Positions 33,512-42,531 of a DNA stretch of 64,000 bases are shown in pieces. The stretch covers positions 22,711 through 86,710 of the forward strand of contig NZ_SMAB01000009.1 of assembly GCF_004342885.1 (NCBI RefSeq), given 5' to 3'. Position 1 is the stretch's first letter. Every line of letters starts with the position of its first letter. A model generated the notes under the pieces. The model did not search any database, was not told the DNA's origin, and saw only the letters and a program-made list of their open reading frames with translations. Origin of the DNA: Tepidibacillus fermentans (GTDB lineage Bacteria; Bacillota; Bacilli; Tepidibacillales; Tepidibacillaceae). The translations under genes were made by a program, and so were the position numbers.

Positions 33512-33982
33512 TTACTTTCTTAATGTTGCAATGAATCGATTCTCTTTTAATAATAAATCGAAGGCATCGAGGATATTTACTACGACAATATTACTTTTTA
33601 ACAGGGACGATGTCGCACACCCTTCTTTACCGATGACGGCAATAGCGATATCGGAAACTTCAAACATCCACTCATCATTAACACCGTTGCCAATGGAGAT
33701 GACTCCTCGAGAATTTAAGCTTTGAATAAAGCGTTTTTTCTCTCCTAATTGATCTTCTTTTCCGATGACGTGAACGGTAACAGGTAAACCCTCACATTCC
33801 CGATGAACACTCCCATTGGTATCGGCTGTCACGACGTAAATAGTGAAAGCTTTCCCCAATTGGATCAACTTTTCCTTTATCCCCTCGATTAATTTCCCAT
33901 CTTCAGCAATCGTTCCGTTAAAATCTAAAACAAGATGCTCAATTTCTAGTAATCCTCTTCCTGGAATTTGATAAGTTTTCAT
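33512..33982 (-). CDS. HAD-superfamily hydrolase, P-type ATPase P-domain-like
   Basis: The 156 residues show DFNGTIAEDG (motif I, nucleophile Asp), VVTADTNGS (motif II) and SIGNGVNDEWMFEVSDIAIAVIGKEG (motifs III/IV). This resembles the phosphorylation domain of P-type ATPases without any membrane part. Such stand-alone soluble proteins occur in archaea and Firmicutes and are probable phosphatases. It lies 38 bases upstream of fetA and may be co-transcribed with it. Confidence 0.85.
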   Translation of the reverse strand: MKTYQIPGRGLLEIEHLVLDFNGTIAEDGKLIEGIKEKLIQLGKAFTIYVVTADTNGSVHRECEGLPVTVHVIGKEDQLGEKKRFIQSLNSRGVISIGNGVNDEWMFEVSDIAIAVIGKEGCATSSLLKSNIVVVNILDAFDLLLKENRFIATLRK

Positions 33983-34057
33983 TGATTGACCCTCCTGAAA
34001 CTTTCTTTAGTAACTATTATTGCTAATACCAATCCATGTCAGTCAAACCATTGGAAA

Positions 34058-34085
34058 AGCCGATAAGAACCAGTCCTTATCGGCT
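34058..34085 (-). terminator. Terminator of the CoA-disulfide reductase-like gene
   Basis: Stem AGCCGATAAG/CTTATCGGCT, then TTTTCC on the minus strand, 32 bases past the stop. Confidence 0.85.
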
Positions 34086-34116
34086 AAAGAGTAAAGTTTT
34101 AACAATACAAGAATCT

Positions 34117-35466
34117 TTACTTCACTTTTTCTGCTACCCTTGAAGCTTGTTGAACTGGATCCCATACCCCATTAAATGGTGGAGCATAAGAGAGATCTAA
34201 GTCTTGTAACTCATCGATCTTCATTCCAAACGTAATCGCCATTGCCAATACATCGATCCGCTTATCGACACCAGCATAACCAACCACTTGTCCGCCAAGT
34301 AATGTTCGGTCATCCTTTTTAAAGATGAGCTTAATAAATAGACGTTCTGCATTCGGATAATAGGTCGCATGGTGACGGGATTTGATGGTTACAGTCTCAT
34401 AATCAATATTTAATGCTTTTGCTTCTTTTTCATTTAGACCCGTTCTTGCCATTTCCAAATCGAGAACCTTCATCACCGCGGTACCGACAATTCCTTTAAA
34501 CTCTGCATTTCTCCCACCAAGGTTAGTTCCCGCTATTCTCCCTTGTTTATTCGCTGTTGTTCCAAGTGGGATATAATCATCCTGTTGTTTTACGAGATGA
34601 TAATGAGTCGCACAGTCTCCTGCTGCGTAGATATTTTCGATATTGGTTTGCATTCTAGAATTGACACGAATGGCATTTCGAGGACCTAGTTCAATACCTG
34701 CTTGTTTCGCAATTTCACTATTTGGTCGGATTCCAATAGAGATAACGACCAAATCTGCAGAGTATTCCCCTTTATCCGTGACGACGGATTGAACTCGTCC
34801 TTCTCCTTTTATTTCTTTTACTTCTTCTTGCAAGCTAACTTTGATTCCCTGTTTCTCTAACTCTGTTTTTGCGTGTTCAGCCATTTCTGGATCAAATGAT
34901 GCATTCAACTGATCGGCAATATCAATAATTTGCACTTCTTTTCCTCTTATATGGAAGGCTTCTGCCATTTCTAGACCAATATAGCCGCCACCAATAATCA
35001 CGACCTTCTGAATCTCTTTCCGTTCATCTAACCACTTGAGAATTCGGTTGGCATCTGGAATGGTTTTAAGAACTGTTACCCCATCTAAGTCTGTTCCCTT
35101 CCAAGGTGGTACAATCGCTTCACCACCTGTTGCAATCAGAAGATAATCATAGTTCGTAACCACTTCTTCTTGATTATCCAATGCTAATGCCGTAACATGA
35201 TTAGAAACAGGATCAATAAAGGTTACCTCGTGCTTCAGATGAATCGTGATTTTGTACTTTTCCTCAAACTGTTCCTTTGTTCTGGCAATGAGATCCTCAG
35301 CGGTTGGTACTAATCCTGCAATATAATAAGGGAGTCCACACTGGGCATAGGAAAGGATTTCTCCTTTTTCAAAGACTACGATTTCCGCATCAGGTTGTAA
35401 TCGACGAATTTGAGTAGCTGCACTCATTCCTGCTGCATCCCCGCCAATAATCACATATTTGCTCAA
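34117..35466 (-). CDS. FAD-dependent pyridine nucleotide-disulfide oxidoreductase (CoA-disulfide reductase/NADH oxidase type)
   Basis: This 449-residue flavoprotein has FAD motif GGDAAGMSAA (8-17), the single redox Cys43 in SYAQCGLPYY, NAD motif VVIGGGYIGLEMAE, ATG and GD motifs (IYAAGDCATH) and a dimerisation domain with RTGLNEKEA and GVWDPVQQASRVAE. A single Cys at 43 groups it with CoADR, Nox and persulfide reductases rather than with glutathione reductase. Lack of a rhodanese domain argues against the fused CoADR-RHD type. It probably keeps low-molecular-weight thiols reduced or disposes of oxygen. Confidence 0.9.
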   Translation of the reverse strand: MSKYVIIGGDAAGMSAATQIRRLQPDAEIVVFEKGEILSYAQCGLPYYIAGLVPTAEDLIARTKEQFEEKYKITIHLKHEVTFIDPVSNHVTALALDNQEEVVTNYDYLLIATGGEAIVPPWKGTDLDGVTVLKTIPDANRILKWLDERKEIQKVVIIGGGYIGLEMAEAFHIRGKEVQIIDIADQLNASFDPEMAEHAKTELEKQGIKVSLQEEVKEIKGEGRVQSVVTDKGEYSADLVVISIGIRPNSEIAKQAGIELGPRNAIRVNSRMQTNIENIYAAGDCATHYHLVKQQDDYIPLGTTANKQGRIAGTNLGGRNAEFKGIVGTAVMKVLDLEMARTGLNEKEAKALNIDYETVTIKSRHHATYYPNAERLFIKLIFKKDDRTLLGGQVVGYAGVDKRIDVLAMAITFGMKIDELQDLDLSYAPPFNGVWDPVQQASRVAEKVK

Positions 35467-35618
35467 GACCTACTCCTCCTTTTTTCATCATGGACTAATC
35501 ATATTTTTTCCAATTTTATCATACGTATGAAAGGGATACCATACCAGAGTATCTTTCTATATTCATACAGGTTCTTCTTGTGATTTTAACCATCCTCAAG
35601 AAATGAAGTAGAAAGTCG

Positions 35619-35646
35619 AAAAGGTTCTATTCTATTAGAGCCTTTT
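35619..35646 (-). terminator. Terminator at the end of psiE
   Basis: Stem AAAAGG-TCTA/TAGA-CCTTTT overlaps the psiE stop codon; on the minus strand the 3' arm itself ends CCTTTTCG, so the T-run is short. Confidence 0.5.
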
Positions 35647-36027
35647 TCTCTCTTCTTGCTTTGTTACCACTTTTCGGACTATGAATAATAAAGTTAAAGT
35701 GATTGCGGCAATGAAATATTCTGTCGCACTTTTATATTCCAGAACGATTTTTCTCGCTAACGCAATCATTACGATATCAATAATGGCAAATGGATTTTTA
35801 CGAATCAACATAATGGCAAACTCTAAACTCACAACCAAAACAAGAAAATCACCCAATACAGTCTTCGATTGATCAATGATATTATGACTTCTTACCAGAT
35901 GTAACAAATCAATGACAATATACCCACCTTCAGCAATAACCGTTAAAACCAGTATAATTGCTAAAACAATCTCAATCCATTTAATAATCCCCTCGATTTT
36001 TTCGTCAATTATTGGTAATATCCTCAT
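35635..36027 (-). CDS. psiE: PsiE-family membrane protein
   Basis: The 130-residue protein has four hydrophobic helices and the PsiE pattern: IEIVLAIILVLTVIAEGGYIVIDLLHL, LGDFLVLVVSLEFAIMLIRKNPFAIIDIVMIALARKIVLEY. In enterobacteria psiE is phosphate-starvation and cAMP controlled; its function is unknown. It stands alone on the minus strand with GAGGGGAG ahead of the start. Confidence 0.85.
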   Translation of the reverse strand: MRILPIIDEKIEGIIKWIEIVLAIILVLTVIAEGGYIVIDLLHLVRSHNIIDQSKTVLGDFLVLVVSLEFAIMLIRKNPFAIIDIVMIALARKIVLEYKSATEYFIAAITLTLLFIVRKVVTKQEERKRL

Positions 36028-36304
36028 AAAACTCCCCTCTCCCTATTTACCTCTACTATTCTACCGTTTGTTTGCTTTAATTATAGATAATTTTTGTTAA
36101 TTTTTGGTCAATAAAGTGTAAATATTCGGAATTAAAGTCAATTTAAAAAAAACCGGTGATTTGATTACCGACTCCTTACATTAAGGATTGCGCATTTTTA
36201 TCGTGTTACACTAAAACAAAAGAAAGTCTACAGGCCTGTGATAAATTTCTTACTCACGAACACTTTTCCTGTTTATAATAAAGGCAACAAAGGTATAGAT
36301 AAGG

Positions 36305-36991
36305 TTGGTGTCTATTTTGATCGATACTCAAATGGTTCAACAGGCAAAAGAAAAGTTTCCCTATTTTCAAAAACTTTTTGACGATCCAAATCGTCTTGCC
36401 CAATGTACATTTCAAAATATCCCTTCAGGCACATACGCATTCTTTGAAGGGGAATATTATCCTTTTGTTTCGCTCGTGCTAAGCGGTACCTTACGAGTAT
36501 CTAAGATTGGAGAAAATGGAAGAGAAATCGTTCTATATCGAGTTCATCAAGGGGAGAGTTGTGTTCTTTTAATTAGCAGTGCATTATCTGGAGAAGCCTA
36601 TCAAGCCAATGCATATGTGGAGGAAGACGCTGCGGTGATTCATATCCCCATATCCATTTATAAAGAAGAAATGTTACAAGTAGAGCTTGTCCAGAAATTT
36701 ACTTACCAATTGTATAATCAGAGACTTGCGAATATGATGAGTATCGTTGAAGAAATTACTTTTAATCGAATGGATAAACGGCTGATTGATTTCATTTTAA
36801 ATCATACGTCTGAACAAAAGCCAATACTAGAAATCACACACGAAAAGTTAGCCCTTGAGCTTGGAACAGCTAGAGAAGTCATCAGTCGTCTGCTCAAGGA
36901 TTTAGAGAAAAAAGGATATCTTCAATTAAAACGTGGGAAGATTACAATTACAAATCGAGATCAACTTGCACTTTTCCTCCAATCTATGTGA
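36305..36991 (+). CDS. Crp/Fnr-family transcriptional regulator
   Basis: It has an N-terminal cyclic-nucleotide-type beta-roll (about 40-125, GTLRVSKIGENGREIVLYRVHQGESCVLL) and a C-terminal winged helix with ELGTAREVISRLLKDLEKKGYL. There are only two Cys (about 34 and 86), so it lacks the Fe-S cluster of Bacillus Fnr and is not a direct candidate for the FNR site at 24310. The start is ambiguous among TTG 36305, GTG 36308 and TTG 36317. A DUF2892 membrane protein gene follows 69 bases later, a frequent pairing in sulfur or thiol stress loci. Confidence 0.88.
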   Translation: MVSILIDTQMVQQAKEKFPYFQKLFDDPNRLAQCTFQNIPSGTYAFFEGEYYPFVSLVLSGTLRVSKIGENGREIVLYRVHQGESCVLLISSALSGEAYQANAYVEEDAAVIHIPISIYKEEMLQVELVQKFTYQLYNQRLANMMSIVEEITFNRMDKRLIDFILNHTSEQKPILEITHEKLALELGTAREVISRLLKDLEKKGYLQLKRGKITITNRDQLALFLQSM

Positions 36992-37060
36992 CTTCATCAC
37001 AGAACTTTTTTGAATGATGATTTATTTTTTAATTATAATCATTCAAGGGAGTGTTGTAAT

Positions 37061-37243
37061 ATGAAACAAAACGTAGGAACCATTGATCGAATCATTCGAG
37101 TCATTTTAGGAGTTATACTCCTTGCACTACTATTTACCGACATCTCTTTTCGTAATTTTGGTTGGATAGGAGTAATTCCTTTGCTAACTGGTGCAATTGG
37201 TTATTGTCCTCTCTATTCCATATTCAAAATAAAAACCAATTAA
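37061..37243 (+). CDS. DUF2892 (YgaP-like) small membrane protein
   Basis: The 60-residue protein reads MKQNVGTIDRIIRVILG, two membrane helices and GAIGYCPLYSIFKI. The conserved NVGxxDRxxR start and CPLY tail are the DUF2892 hallmarks; the Cys lies at the membrane edge. ATG at 37061 is preceded by AAGGGAGTG; a longer frame from 37010 is rejected. Often linked to rhodanese domains and persulfide handling. Confidence 0.9.
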   Translation: MKQNVGTIDRIIRVILGVILLALLFTDISFRNFGWIGVIPLLTGAIGYCPLYSIFKIKTN

Positions 37244-37250
37244 GACATGA

Positions 37251-37281
37251 AAAACTCCCTTCGCATTATGAAGGGAGTTTT
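37251..37281 (+). terminator. Bidirectional terminator
   Basis: A 12-bp perfect stem AAAACTCCCTTC/GAAGGGAGTTTT lies between the converging DUF2892 and MFS genes, with A/T tracts on both sides. Confidence 0.9.
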
Positions 37282-37317
37282 GTTATCGTCAGCCTCTATG
37301 TTGATCTTTCCAAAGAA

Positions 37318-38514
37318 CTAGCCCCTAATCATTTTGGAATTCGGATGTCCTTCCCTTTCGATAACCCAAATTACTAGAAAAATAAGAATGGCTAAGAACG
37401 ATGCAATTGCCATATATAGATAGGTATTCAAAATGCCAAAATGTTCGTATATCCAACCACCAATCATACTACTTACAAAGCTTCCAAGACCAAGTCCAAA
37501 CGATCCATATAAAGACATTGCCGTTACTTGAACATCTGCCTCAGCTTTAGTTTTGACGAATTGTACGGCTGTTGCAAGGAACAGTCCGATGGAAAGCCCT
37601 TGTACAAACGTTGTGACAATCACCCAAAAAACGGACGGTCCAAGCGAATAGAAAAACCATCTAATTACTGTCACAACTGCTGAAAAAATCATCACAGGCA
37701 AAAGTCCAAACTTCGTTATCAATTTCCCACTCCATCGCATAAAGGGAACTTCACTACCAGCCGCTAATAAGAACGCTAAACCGATTCCTGTTTTCGTTCC
37801 ACCTATTGATTGATAAAAGATACCAAAATAGGTATTATTCGCATTCATTGTCCCAAATAATAAAAAAGTTCCTAACAAAAACAAAGAAAATGACGGAACT
37901 GTTAAAAGTTTCTTCATTTCTTTGAAAACATTGACCGAAAACTGACTATTCTCATCCTCCGACATCCTTTTTGTTAACGTGGCAGCAATGAATAAAGACA
38001 CAGTATAGAGGTAGAAAATAATATCCGAGTGAAAATGATCAGACAGTAATCCTGCTACCCAAACAGCTACTGCAAATCCTATAGATCCCCAAAGTCGAAT
38101 ATCTCCATATTGGCCCCCATAGCGCTGAACAAAGTTCATCGATATATTGTCAGTAATTGGAACAACCGCACTTTGAAAGACATTCATTAGACCTATTAGC
38201 ATTAAAAAGATTAGAAATGACTGAGATATTGGAAAAAACAATGAAATGACTCCTGCGGAGATAAGTGTGATGAAAAGAACCTTTTTCTCAATTCTATATC
38301 GATCACATAGCATTCCCCAAATCGGTTGAGTGATGATCGATACAATTGGACCAACCGACATGATCAATCCCAATTGACTTCCTGTTAAACCTTTATCCTT
38401 AAAATAAACAGAGAGTAAAGGATATAGAGCGCCCATTCCAAAAAAATAAATATAATAAAACCCACTTAATCGTGCATATATATTCCTTCGCCCATCTAGT
38501 GCAAAATCTGTCAT
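37318..38514 (-). CDS. MFS transporter (MFS_1-like, LacY/PPP-type)
   Basis: About 398 residues with twelve predicted helices. The loop 2-3 motif reads GMLCDRYRIEKK and the N-terminus FYYIYFFGMGALYPLLSVYFKDKGLTGSQLG resembles nucleoside/phenylpropionate permease-like members. ATG at 38514 (MTDFALDG) is preferred, since the extension to 38568 is basic and has no good ribosome site. Substrate unknown. Confidence 0.85.
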   Translation of the reverse strand: MTDFALDGRRNIYARLSGFYYIYFFGMGALYPLLSVYFKDKGLTGSQLGLIMSVGPIVSIITQPIWGMLCDRYRIEKKVLFITLISAGVISLFFPISQSFLIFLMLIGLMNVFQSAVVPITDNISMNFVQRYGGQYGDIRLWGSIGFAVAVWVAGLLSDHFHSDIIFYLYTVSLFIAATLTKRMSEDENSQFSVNVFKEMKKLLTVPSFSLFLLGTFLLFGTMNANNTYFGIFYQSIGGTKTGIGLAFLLAAGSEVPFMRWSGKLITKFGLLPVMIFSAVVTVIRWFFYSLGPSVFWVIVTTFVQGLSIGLFLATAVQFVKTKAEADVQVTAMSLYGSFGLGLGSFVSSMIGGWIYEHFGILNTYLYMAIASFLAILIFLVIWVIEREGHPNSKMIRG

Positions 38515-38687
38515 TATGAATCGTTTTCCCCTTATCCCCGCTTTTTTTAGACGATAATATTGTATCATGTTTTAAATCATTCTGAGAAAAAACTAATTCA
38601 TTTCTCTTTTGATAAAATGAACCATGAACCATTTCTAGGCATCTATCATACTCTAATACAAAGCCCAATTAGGGGGTGTGATTAGAG

Positions 38688-39815
38688 TTGAAAATAAGAA
38701 AAATTCAAGGTGAAAAGAATCATGATGCCTTTGGTTATTCAACAGCAATCGGAGATGTAAATGGGGATGGACAAAATGAAATCATTGTTGTGACAACCAA
38801 CCAACCAGTTGGGGGATCTCTTAAAATTTACAATCATAAACTAAAACATTTAAAGTCGCTTCCACTTAGCAAGAAAAAAGTAAACACGATTCGAATCATC
38901 ACAAAAGATATCAATCGGGACCAAATCGATGAAATTATTGTTGGGATCACCTACCAAGATTTATCTGGTGAAGTAAAAGTTTTTTCTTACAAAATGAATA
39001 AAATCTTGCTCCATCTAAAAAGTGTCGAAGAATTTGATGCCTTTGGTTTTACCATTGCTTCAGGCGATGTAGACGGTGATGGTATCCCCGATATCATCGT
39101 TGGTGCTCCCCAACCTATACAAGATGGCAGGGGAAAAGTTTACGTATATAGTGGCAAAGACGGTTCGCTAATCCGCAAATTTTCTTCCCGTGTCCCGAGA
39201 GGAAATAGTGATTTTGGAACCTCTTTAGCAGCGGCAGATTTTAATGGTGACGGGGAAGATGAGATCATTATTGGCTCTCCTGGTAATCCAGAAGGAGAAG
39301 TATATATTTATTCTGGTAATCACGGATGGTTAATGTATAAGTTAACTGGCGATCCTGGTTTTGGGATCAATGTTCATGTTGACCAACTGGAAGAAAATGG
39401 TCTACCTATTTTATTTGTAACAACTAAGGATTTAGAAGGAAATCGAATTTCTGCTTATCAGTCACCTTACTTCTATCCCCTATTTGAATTTGACAATGAT
39501 GAGGTTGATATTGGTTTTGGCGAAACAATGGCAACAGGTGATTTAGATGGAGATGGAAAAAAAGAAATTATTGTTGGTGCATTTGATTCCCCTCACAAAC
39601 GAAAAAAATATGCGGGACAAGTGAATATCTATTCTAGTGAAGATGGATCTCTTCTTCATCGTTGGTATGGTATTGAAGAAAAGGATCAGTTTGGATTTTC
39701 CTTAGCTGTTGGTAAGTTAAGCGCGAATCAGAAGGATAATCTATTAATTGGTGCCCCAAGGGAAATTTTAAAGAAAAAAGGTATCGTTTATATCGTATCT
39801 TTGGATCAAAAATAG
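38688..39815 (+). CDS. FG-GAP/integrin-alpha-type beta-propeller protein without signal peptide
   Basis: The 375 residues consist of about six or seven FG-GAP blades. Calcium-loop motifs are clear: GDVNGDGQNE, GDVDGDGIPD, ADFNGDGEDE and GDLDGDGKKE, each followed by IIVGA-type strands and, in several, FG-x-S/A starts (DAFGYSTAIG, DQFGFSLAVG). Weaker blades lie at about 70-95 and 225-265. The TTG start has AGGGGGTG ten bases upstream. There is no signal peptide or anchor, unusual for this normally secreted family. Function unknown, probably Ca2+-stabilised protein binding. Confidence 0.85.
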   Translation: MKIRKIQGEKNHDAFGYSTAIGDVNGDGQNEIIVVTTNQPVGGSLKIYNHKLKHLKSLPLSKKKVNTIRIITKDINRDQIDEIIVGITYQDLSGEVKVFSYKMNKILLHLKSVEEFDAFGFTIASGDVDGDGIPDIIVGAPQPIQDGRGKVYVYSGKDGSLIRKFSSRVPRGNSDFGTSLAAADFNGDGEDEIIIGSPGNPEGEVYIYSGNHGWLMYKLTGDPGFGINVHVDQLEENGLPILFVTTKDLEGNRISAYQSPYFYPLFEFDNDEVDIGFGETMATGDLDGDGKKEIIVGAFDSPHKRKKYAGQVNIYSSEDGSLLHRWYGIEEKDQFGFSLAVGKLSANQKDNLLIGAPREILKKKGIVYIVSLDQK

Positions 39816-39842
39816 GACTTCGTTTGAAGTTCTATTTTTTTA
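39812..39842 (+). terminator. Terminator of the FG-GAP gene
   Basis: Stem ATAGGACTTC/GAAGTTCTAT with a GTTT loop and TTTTTT. Confidence 0.9.
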
Positions 39843-39954
39843 ACCATGTACTTGACTTGAATTTTTTTGGTAAAAATATGAAAATGGTAGTAGATATGCT
39901 TACAAAAGGAGTAACATTGAAAAATAATCAGAAGTGAAACAAGGGGGGTTATTG

Positions 39955-40725
39955 GTGAAATATAAGGATCAAGTGGTGATTGTCACAGGCGGAGGGCAAG
40001 GAATTGGACGAGCAATTGCTCAAACATTTGCTAGAGAAGGAGCAAAAGTCGTAATCGCTGATATTGATGAAGAAGCAGGGAGTGAAAATGTTCAATTGAT
40101 AAAACAACATGGTGGGTATGCCTTGTTTATAAAAACAGACGTTACATCTGAACAACAGATTCAACATCTAATCAATGAGACGATTCAACAATTTGGGCAG
40201 ATTGATATTCTTATTAACAATGCAGGGATTGGCCATACGGAATCCATCTATACGATCGATGTGAAAGATTTTGATCGAGTAATCGCCACAAATCTTCGCT
40301 CTGTTTTTCTATGTAGTAAATATGCAGCGCTTGATATGCGAAAAAGAAAAAATGGAGTGATTCTTAATATCGCCTCTACTAGGGCCTTCATGTCTGAACC
40401 CAATACCGAGGCCTATGCTGCTTCAAAGGGCGGAATCATTGCACTTACCCATGCCCTAGCCATGAGTTTGGGGCCTGATGGGATTCGTGTCAATGCCATT
40501 AGTCCTGGTTGGATTGAAGTGAGAGATTGGCAGAAAAAAACGAAGGCTACCCAACCACACCATACAATGGAAGACAAAAAGCAACATCCTGTGGGACGAG
40601 TTGGACAGCCTTATGATATTGCTGAAGCTTGTCTATATCTTGCTTCAGAACAAGCTGGCTTCATAACTGGGCAAAATTTAACGATAGATGGGGGAATGAC
40701 CAAAAAAATGATCTATGTGGAATAG
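39955..40725 (+). CDS. Short-chain dehydrogenase/reductase (glucose 1-dehydrogenase/FabG-like)
   Basis: The 256-residue Rossmann enzyme has TGGGQGIGRAIA (about 11-22), the adenine-site DIDEEAG, NNAGIG, catalytic Ser in NIASTRAF, YAASKGG (Tyr/Lys) and the C-terminal GQNLTIDGGMTKKMIY. The start is GTG at 39955, six bases after AAGGGGGG. It is the classical SDR type; substrate cannot be told. The C-terminus TKKMIYVE is shared by a subset of SDRs in anaerobic Firmicutes. Confidence 0.9.
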   Translation: MKYKDQVVIVTGGGQGIGRAIAQTFAREGAKVVIADIDEEAGSENVQLIKQHGGYALFIKTDVTSEQQIQHLINETIQQFGQIDILINNAGIGHTESIYTIDVKDFDRVIATNLRSVFLCSKYAALDMRKRKNGVILNIASTRAFMSEPNTEAYAASKGGIIALTHALAMSLGPDGIRVNAISPGWIEVRDWQKKTKATQPHHTMEDKKQHPVGRVGQPYDIAEACLYLASEQAGFITGQNLTIDGGMTKKMIYVE

Positions 40726-41211
40726 TTAGGCCAATTTCTGGCCTAATGCGATTTCTCCAGCGATTTTTTCAGCTTGTTTCCATTCCTCTTCTGTTAGAAC
40801 TCGTTCAGACAATGGGAAGAGAACCTGATTTTCTTTAGCAATATGCTCTCTTAATACGGAAAGAATACGACCACCGTGTTCAAGAATCGCTTCTTTGTCT
40901 AATTCTTCTTTCGTTAATAATGCTTTTAACGCTTTTTGCGATTCGCGAAGATCACCATGTTCCATCTCCATGACCATTACAGGACCGTTTGGGCCAATTT
41001 TTTGTACCAAAAGCGGGAAAAGTGCTTCTTCTTCTTGAACGAAATGGATATCTAACGCAATTTCTAAGAATTTACTAAAACTGATCAATTGAATCCGAAC
41101 TTTTTCAGCTTCTCCATTCTTTTTGATATATTCCAAATATTTTTCTAACTGATTTAATTGTGCTAAAGCGTGTTCGTGATCATCATAAAAAACTTCAAGT
41201 AACCCGTTCAT
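40726..41211 (-). CDS. Hemerythrin-like (HHE) domain protein
   Basis: The 161 residues form a four-helix bundle with metal ligands spread as in HHE proteins: DDHEHALAQL near the N-terminus, HFVQEEEALFPLL, EMEHGDLRESQKAL and LREHIAKENQVLFPLSERVL. It probably binds a di-iron centre and senses or scavenges O2 or NO. The stop abuts the end of the converging SDR gene, where a TTAGGCC/GGCCTAA hairpin covers both gene ends. Confidence 0.9.
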   Translation of the reverse strand: MNGLLEVFYDDHEHALAQLNQLEKYLEYIKKNGEAEKVRIQLISFSKFLEIALDIHFVQEEEALFPLLVQKIGPNGPVMVMEMEHGDLRESQKALKALLTKEELDKEAILEHGGRILSVLREHIAKENQVLFPLSERVLTEEEWKQAEKIAGEIALGQKLA

Positions 41212-41284
41212 TGTTACACCTCCAATTATTGTATGATTCCAATATACTGGAGGTTTTTATTTTTTGCAGTGCAATTTATCACAT

Positions 41285-42238
41285 CTATTTGTCTTCTTTT
41301 CTCTCCCGCACTTTTGGGAGAATTTTCTTAATATCAATCGTTCTTTTCTTTTCCCAAGTAGAGGGATCGTTTTCGTCAAACTGCTCTAAAAAGTCAATAA
41401 CTTCTTTCGTTAAAGGAGTTGGTGTAGAAGCCCCCGCTGTTACGGCAACGGTTTTTTTTCCTTTTAACCATTCAATATCCAATTCGGATAGATCCGCAAT
41501 TCGATATGCTGGAACTTTCGCGATCTCTTCTCCTACCTGTGCGAGTCGATTGGAATTATTACTTCGCGGATCACCAACAACAATCAAAAGATCGCTTCCC
41601 TTCGCTTGTTCAGCTACTGCTTCTTGTCTAGTTTGGGTAGCCATACAGATCTCATTATGGACCTCTGCATGGGGATATTTCTCTAATACTTTATTCATAA
41701 TATGAGCAATATCCCATTGGCTCATCGTGGTTTGATTCGTAACCAAAATTCGCTCAGAGTGAAGGTCAAGTTGCTCAATATCCTCTATTTTTTCAATCAG
41801 ATGGACATGGTCAGGAGCAACACCAATGGCTCCTTCCGGTTCAGGATGGCCTTTTTTCCCTATATAGATGACTTCATATCCTTGTTTGGTCTTTTCTTCA
41901 ATCAAAATATGTGTTTTCGTCACATCTGGACAGGTCGCATCGATCACAACCAATCCTTTTTCTTTAGCCTTTTCTCTTACTTTCGGTGAAATTCCATGTG
42001 CTGTAAAGATCACGGTTCCATGATCCACCTGATCCAATAATGCTAGACGATTATCCCCATCTAATGTAATAATTCCTTCCTCTTTAAACGCTTCAACGAC
42101 ATGTTGATTATGCACAATCATACCCAATATATAAATCGGCCGAGGTAAAGATTTATCCGCCGCCGCATTTTTCGCCAACACCATTGCATCGACAACACCA
42201 TAACAATATCCTCTTGGAGATATTTTAATTACCTTCAT
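41285..42238 (-). CDS. ispH: 4-hydroxy-3-methylbut-2-enyl diphosphate reductase, IspH
   Basis: This 317-residue protein carries the three cluster cysteines in RGYCYGV (Cys12), DATCPDV and [10 protein letters not shown]. Also present are [33 protein letters not shown] and [10 protein letters not shown], all IspH signatures. It makes IPP and DMAPP in the last step of the MEP pathway, in the cytoplasm, with a 4Fe-4S cluster. It stands alone with GGAGG ahead of the start and has the Firmicute length. Confidence 0.96.
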   Translation of the reverse strand: MKVIKISPRGYCYGVVDAMVLAKNAAADKSLPRPIYILGMIVHNQHVVEAFKEEGIITLDGDNRLALLDQVDHGTVIFTAHGISPKVREKAKEKGLVVIDATCPDVTKTHILIEEKTKQGYEVIYIGKKGHPEPEGAIGVAPDHVHLIEKIEDIEQLDLHSERILVTNQTTMSQWDIAHIMNKVLEKYPHAEVHNEICMATQTRQEAVAEQAKGSDLLIVVGDPRSNNSNRLAQVGEEIAKVPAYRIADLSELDIEWLKGKKTVAVTAGASTPTPLTKEVIDFLEQFDENDPSTWEKKRTIDIKKILPKVRERKEDK

Positions 42239-42531
42239 CTCGTCTACCTCCTATTCTTTGCTACCCCTAATTGTAGCACCGATCATATAAAACACAACTC
42301 TGTTCTTTTCTTTAAAAAAGAAGTTATTCCTATTAGCATAAAAAATGCTCATCTTTCATAAAAAAAGAAGGCGAACATTTTTTTAAAAATTTTGCCATTT
42401 CATATTGTCAAATTAAGCTATACGGAATATAATAATTCTTAATTAATATGTCTTTATTAGTTAATTAGTATAGCATATTTTCGAACTTTTTATTTAAATA
42501 ATATCATTAATGATTTAGGGGAGGAATTTTC
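42239..42531. other. Divergent promoter region between ispH and pckA
   Basis: The 293 bases are A/T-rich with no open frame of note. I see no riboswitch. A loose inverted repeat AAGAAGTTATT and TTAATTAATATG-type tracts precede pckA, but no operator can be named. Confidence 0.5.

Noticed and set aside
36987..37001. TGTGA-N5-TCACA near the end of the Crp/Fnr gene
   Set aside because: The spacing is five rather than six and it overlaps the stop codon, so it is probably chance or at best a weak site.
41160..41705. Plus-strand 181-codon ORF opposite ispH and the hemerythrin gene
   Set aside because: It is antisense to two well-supported genes and shows no family features.
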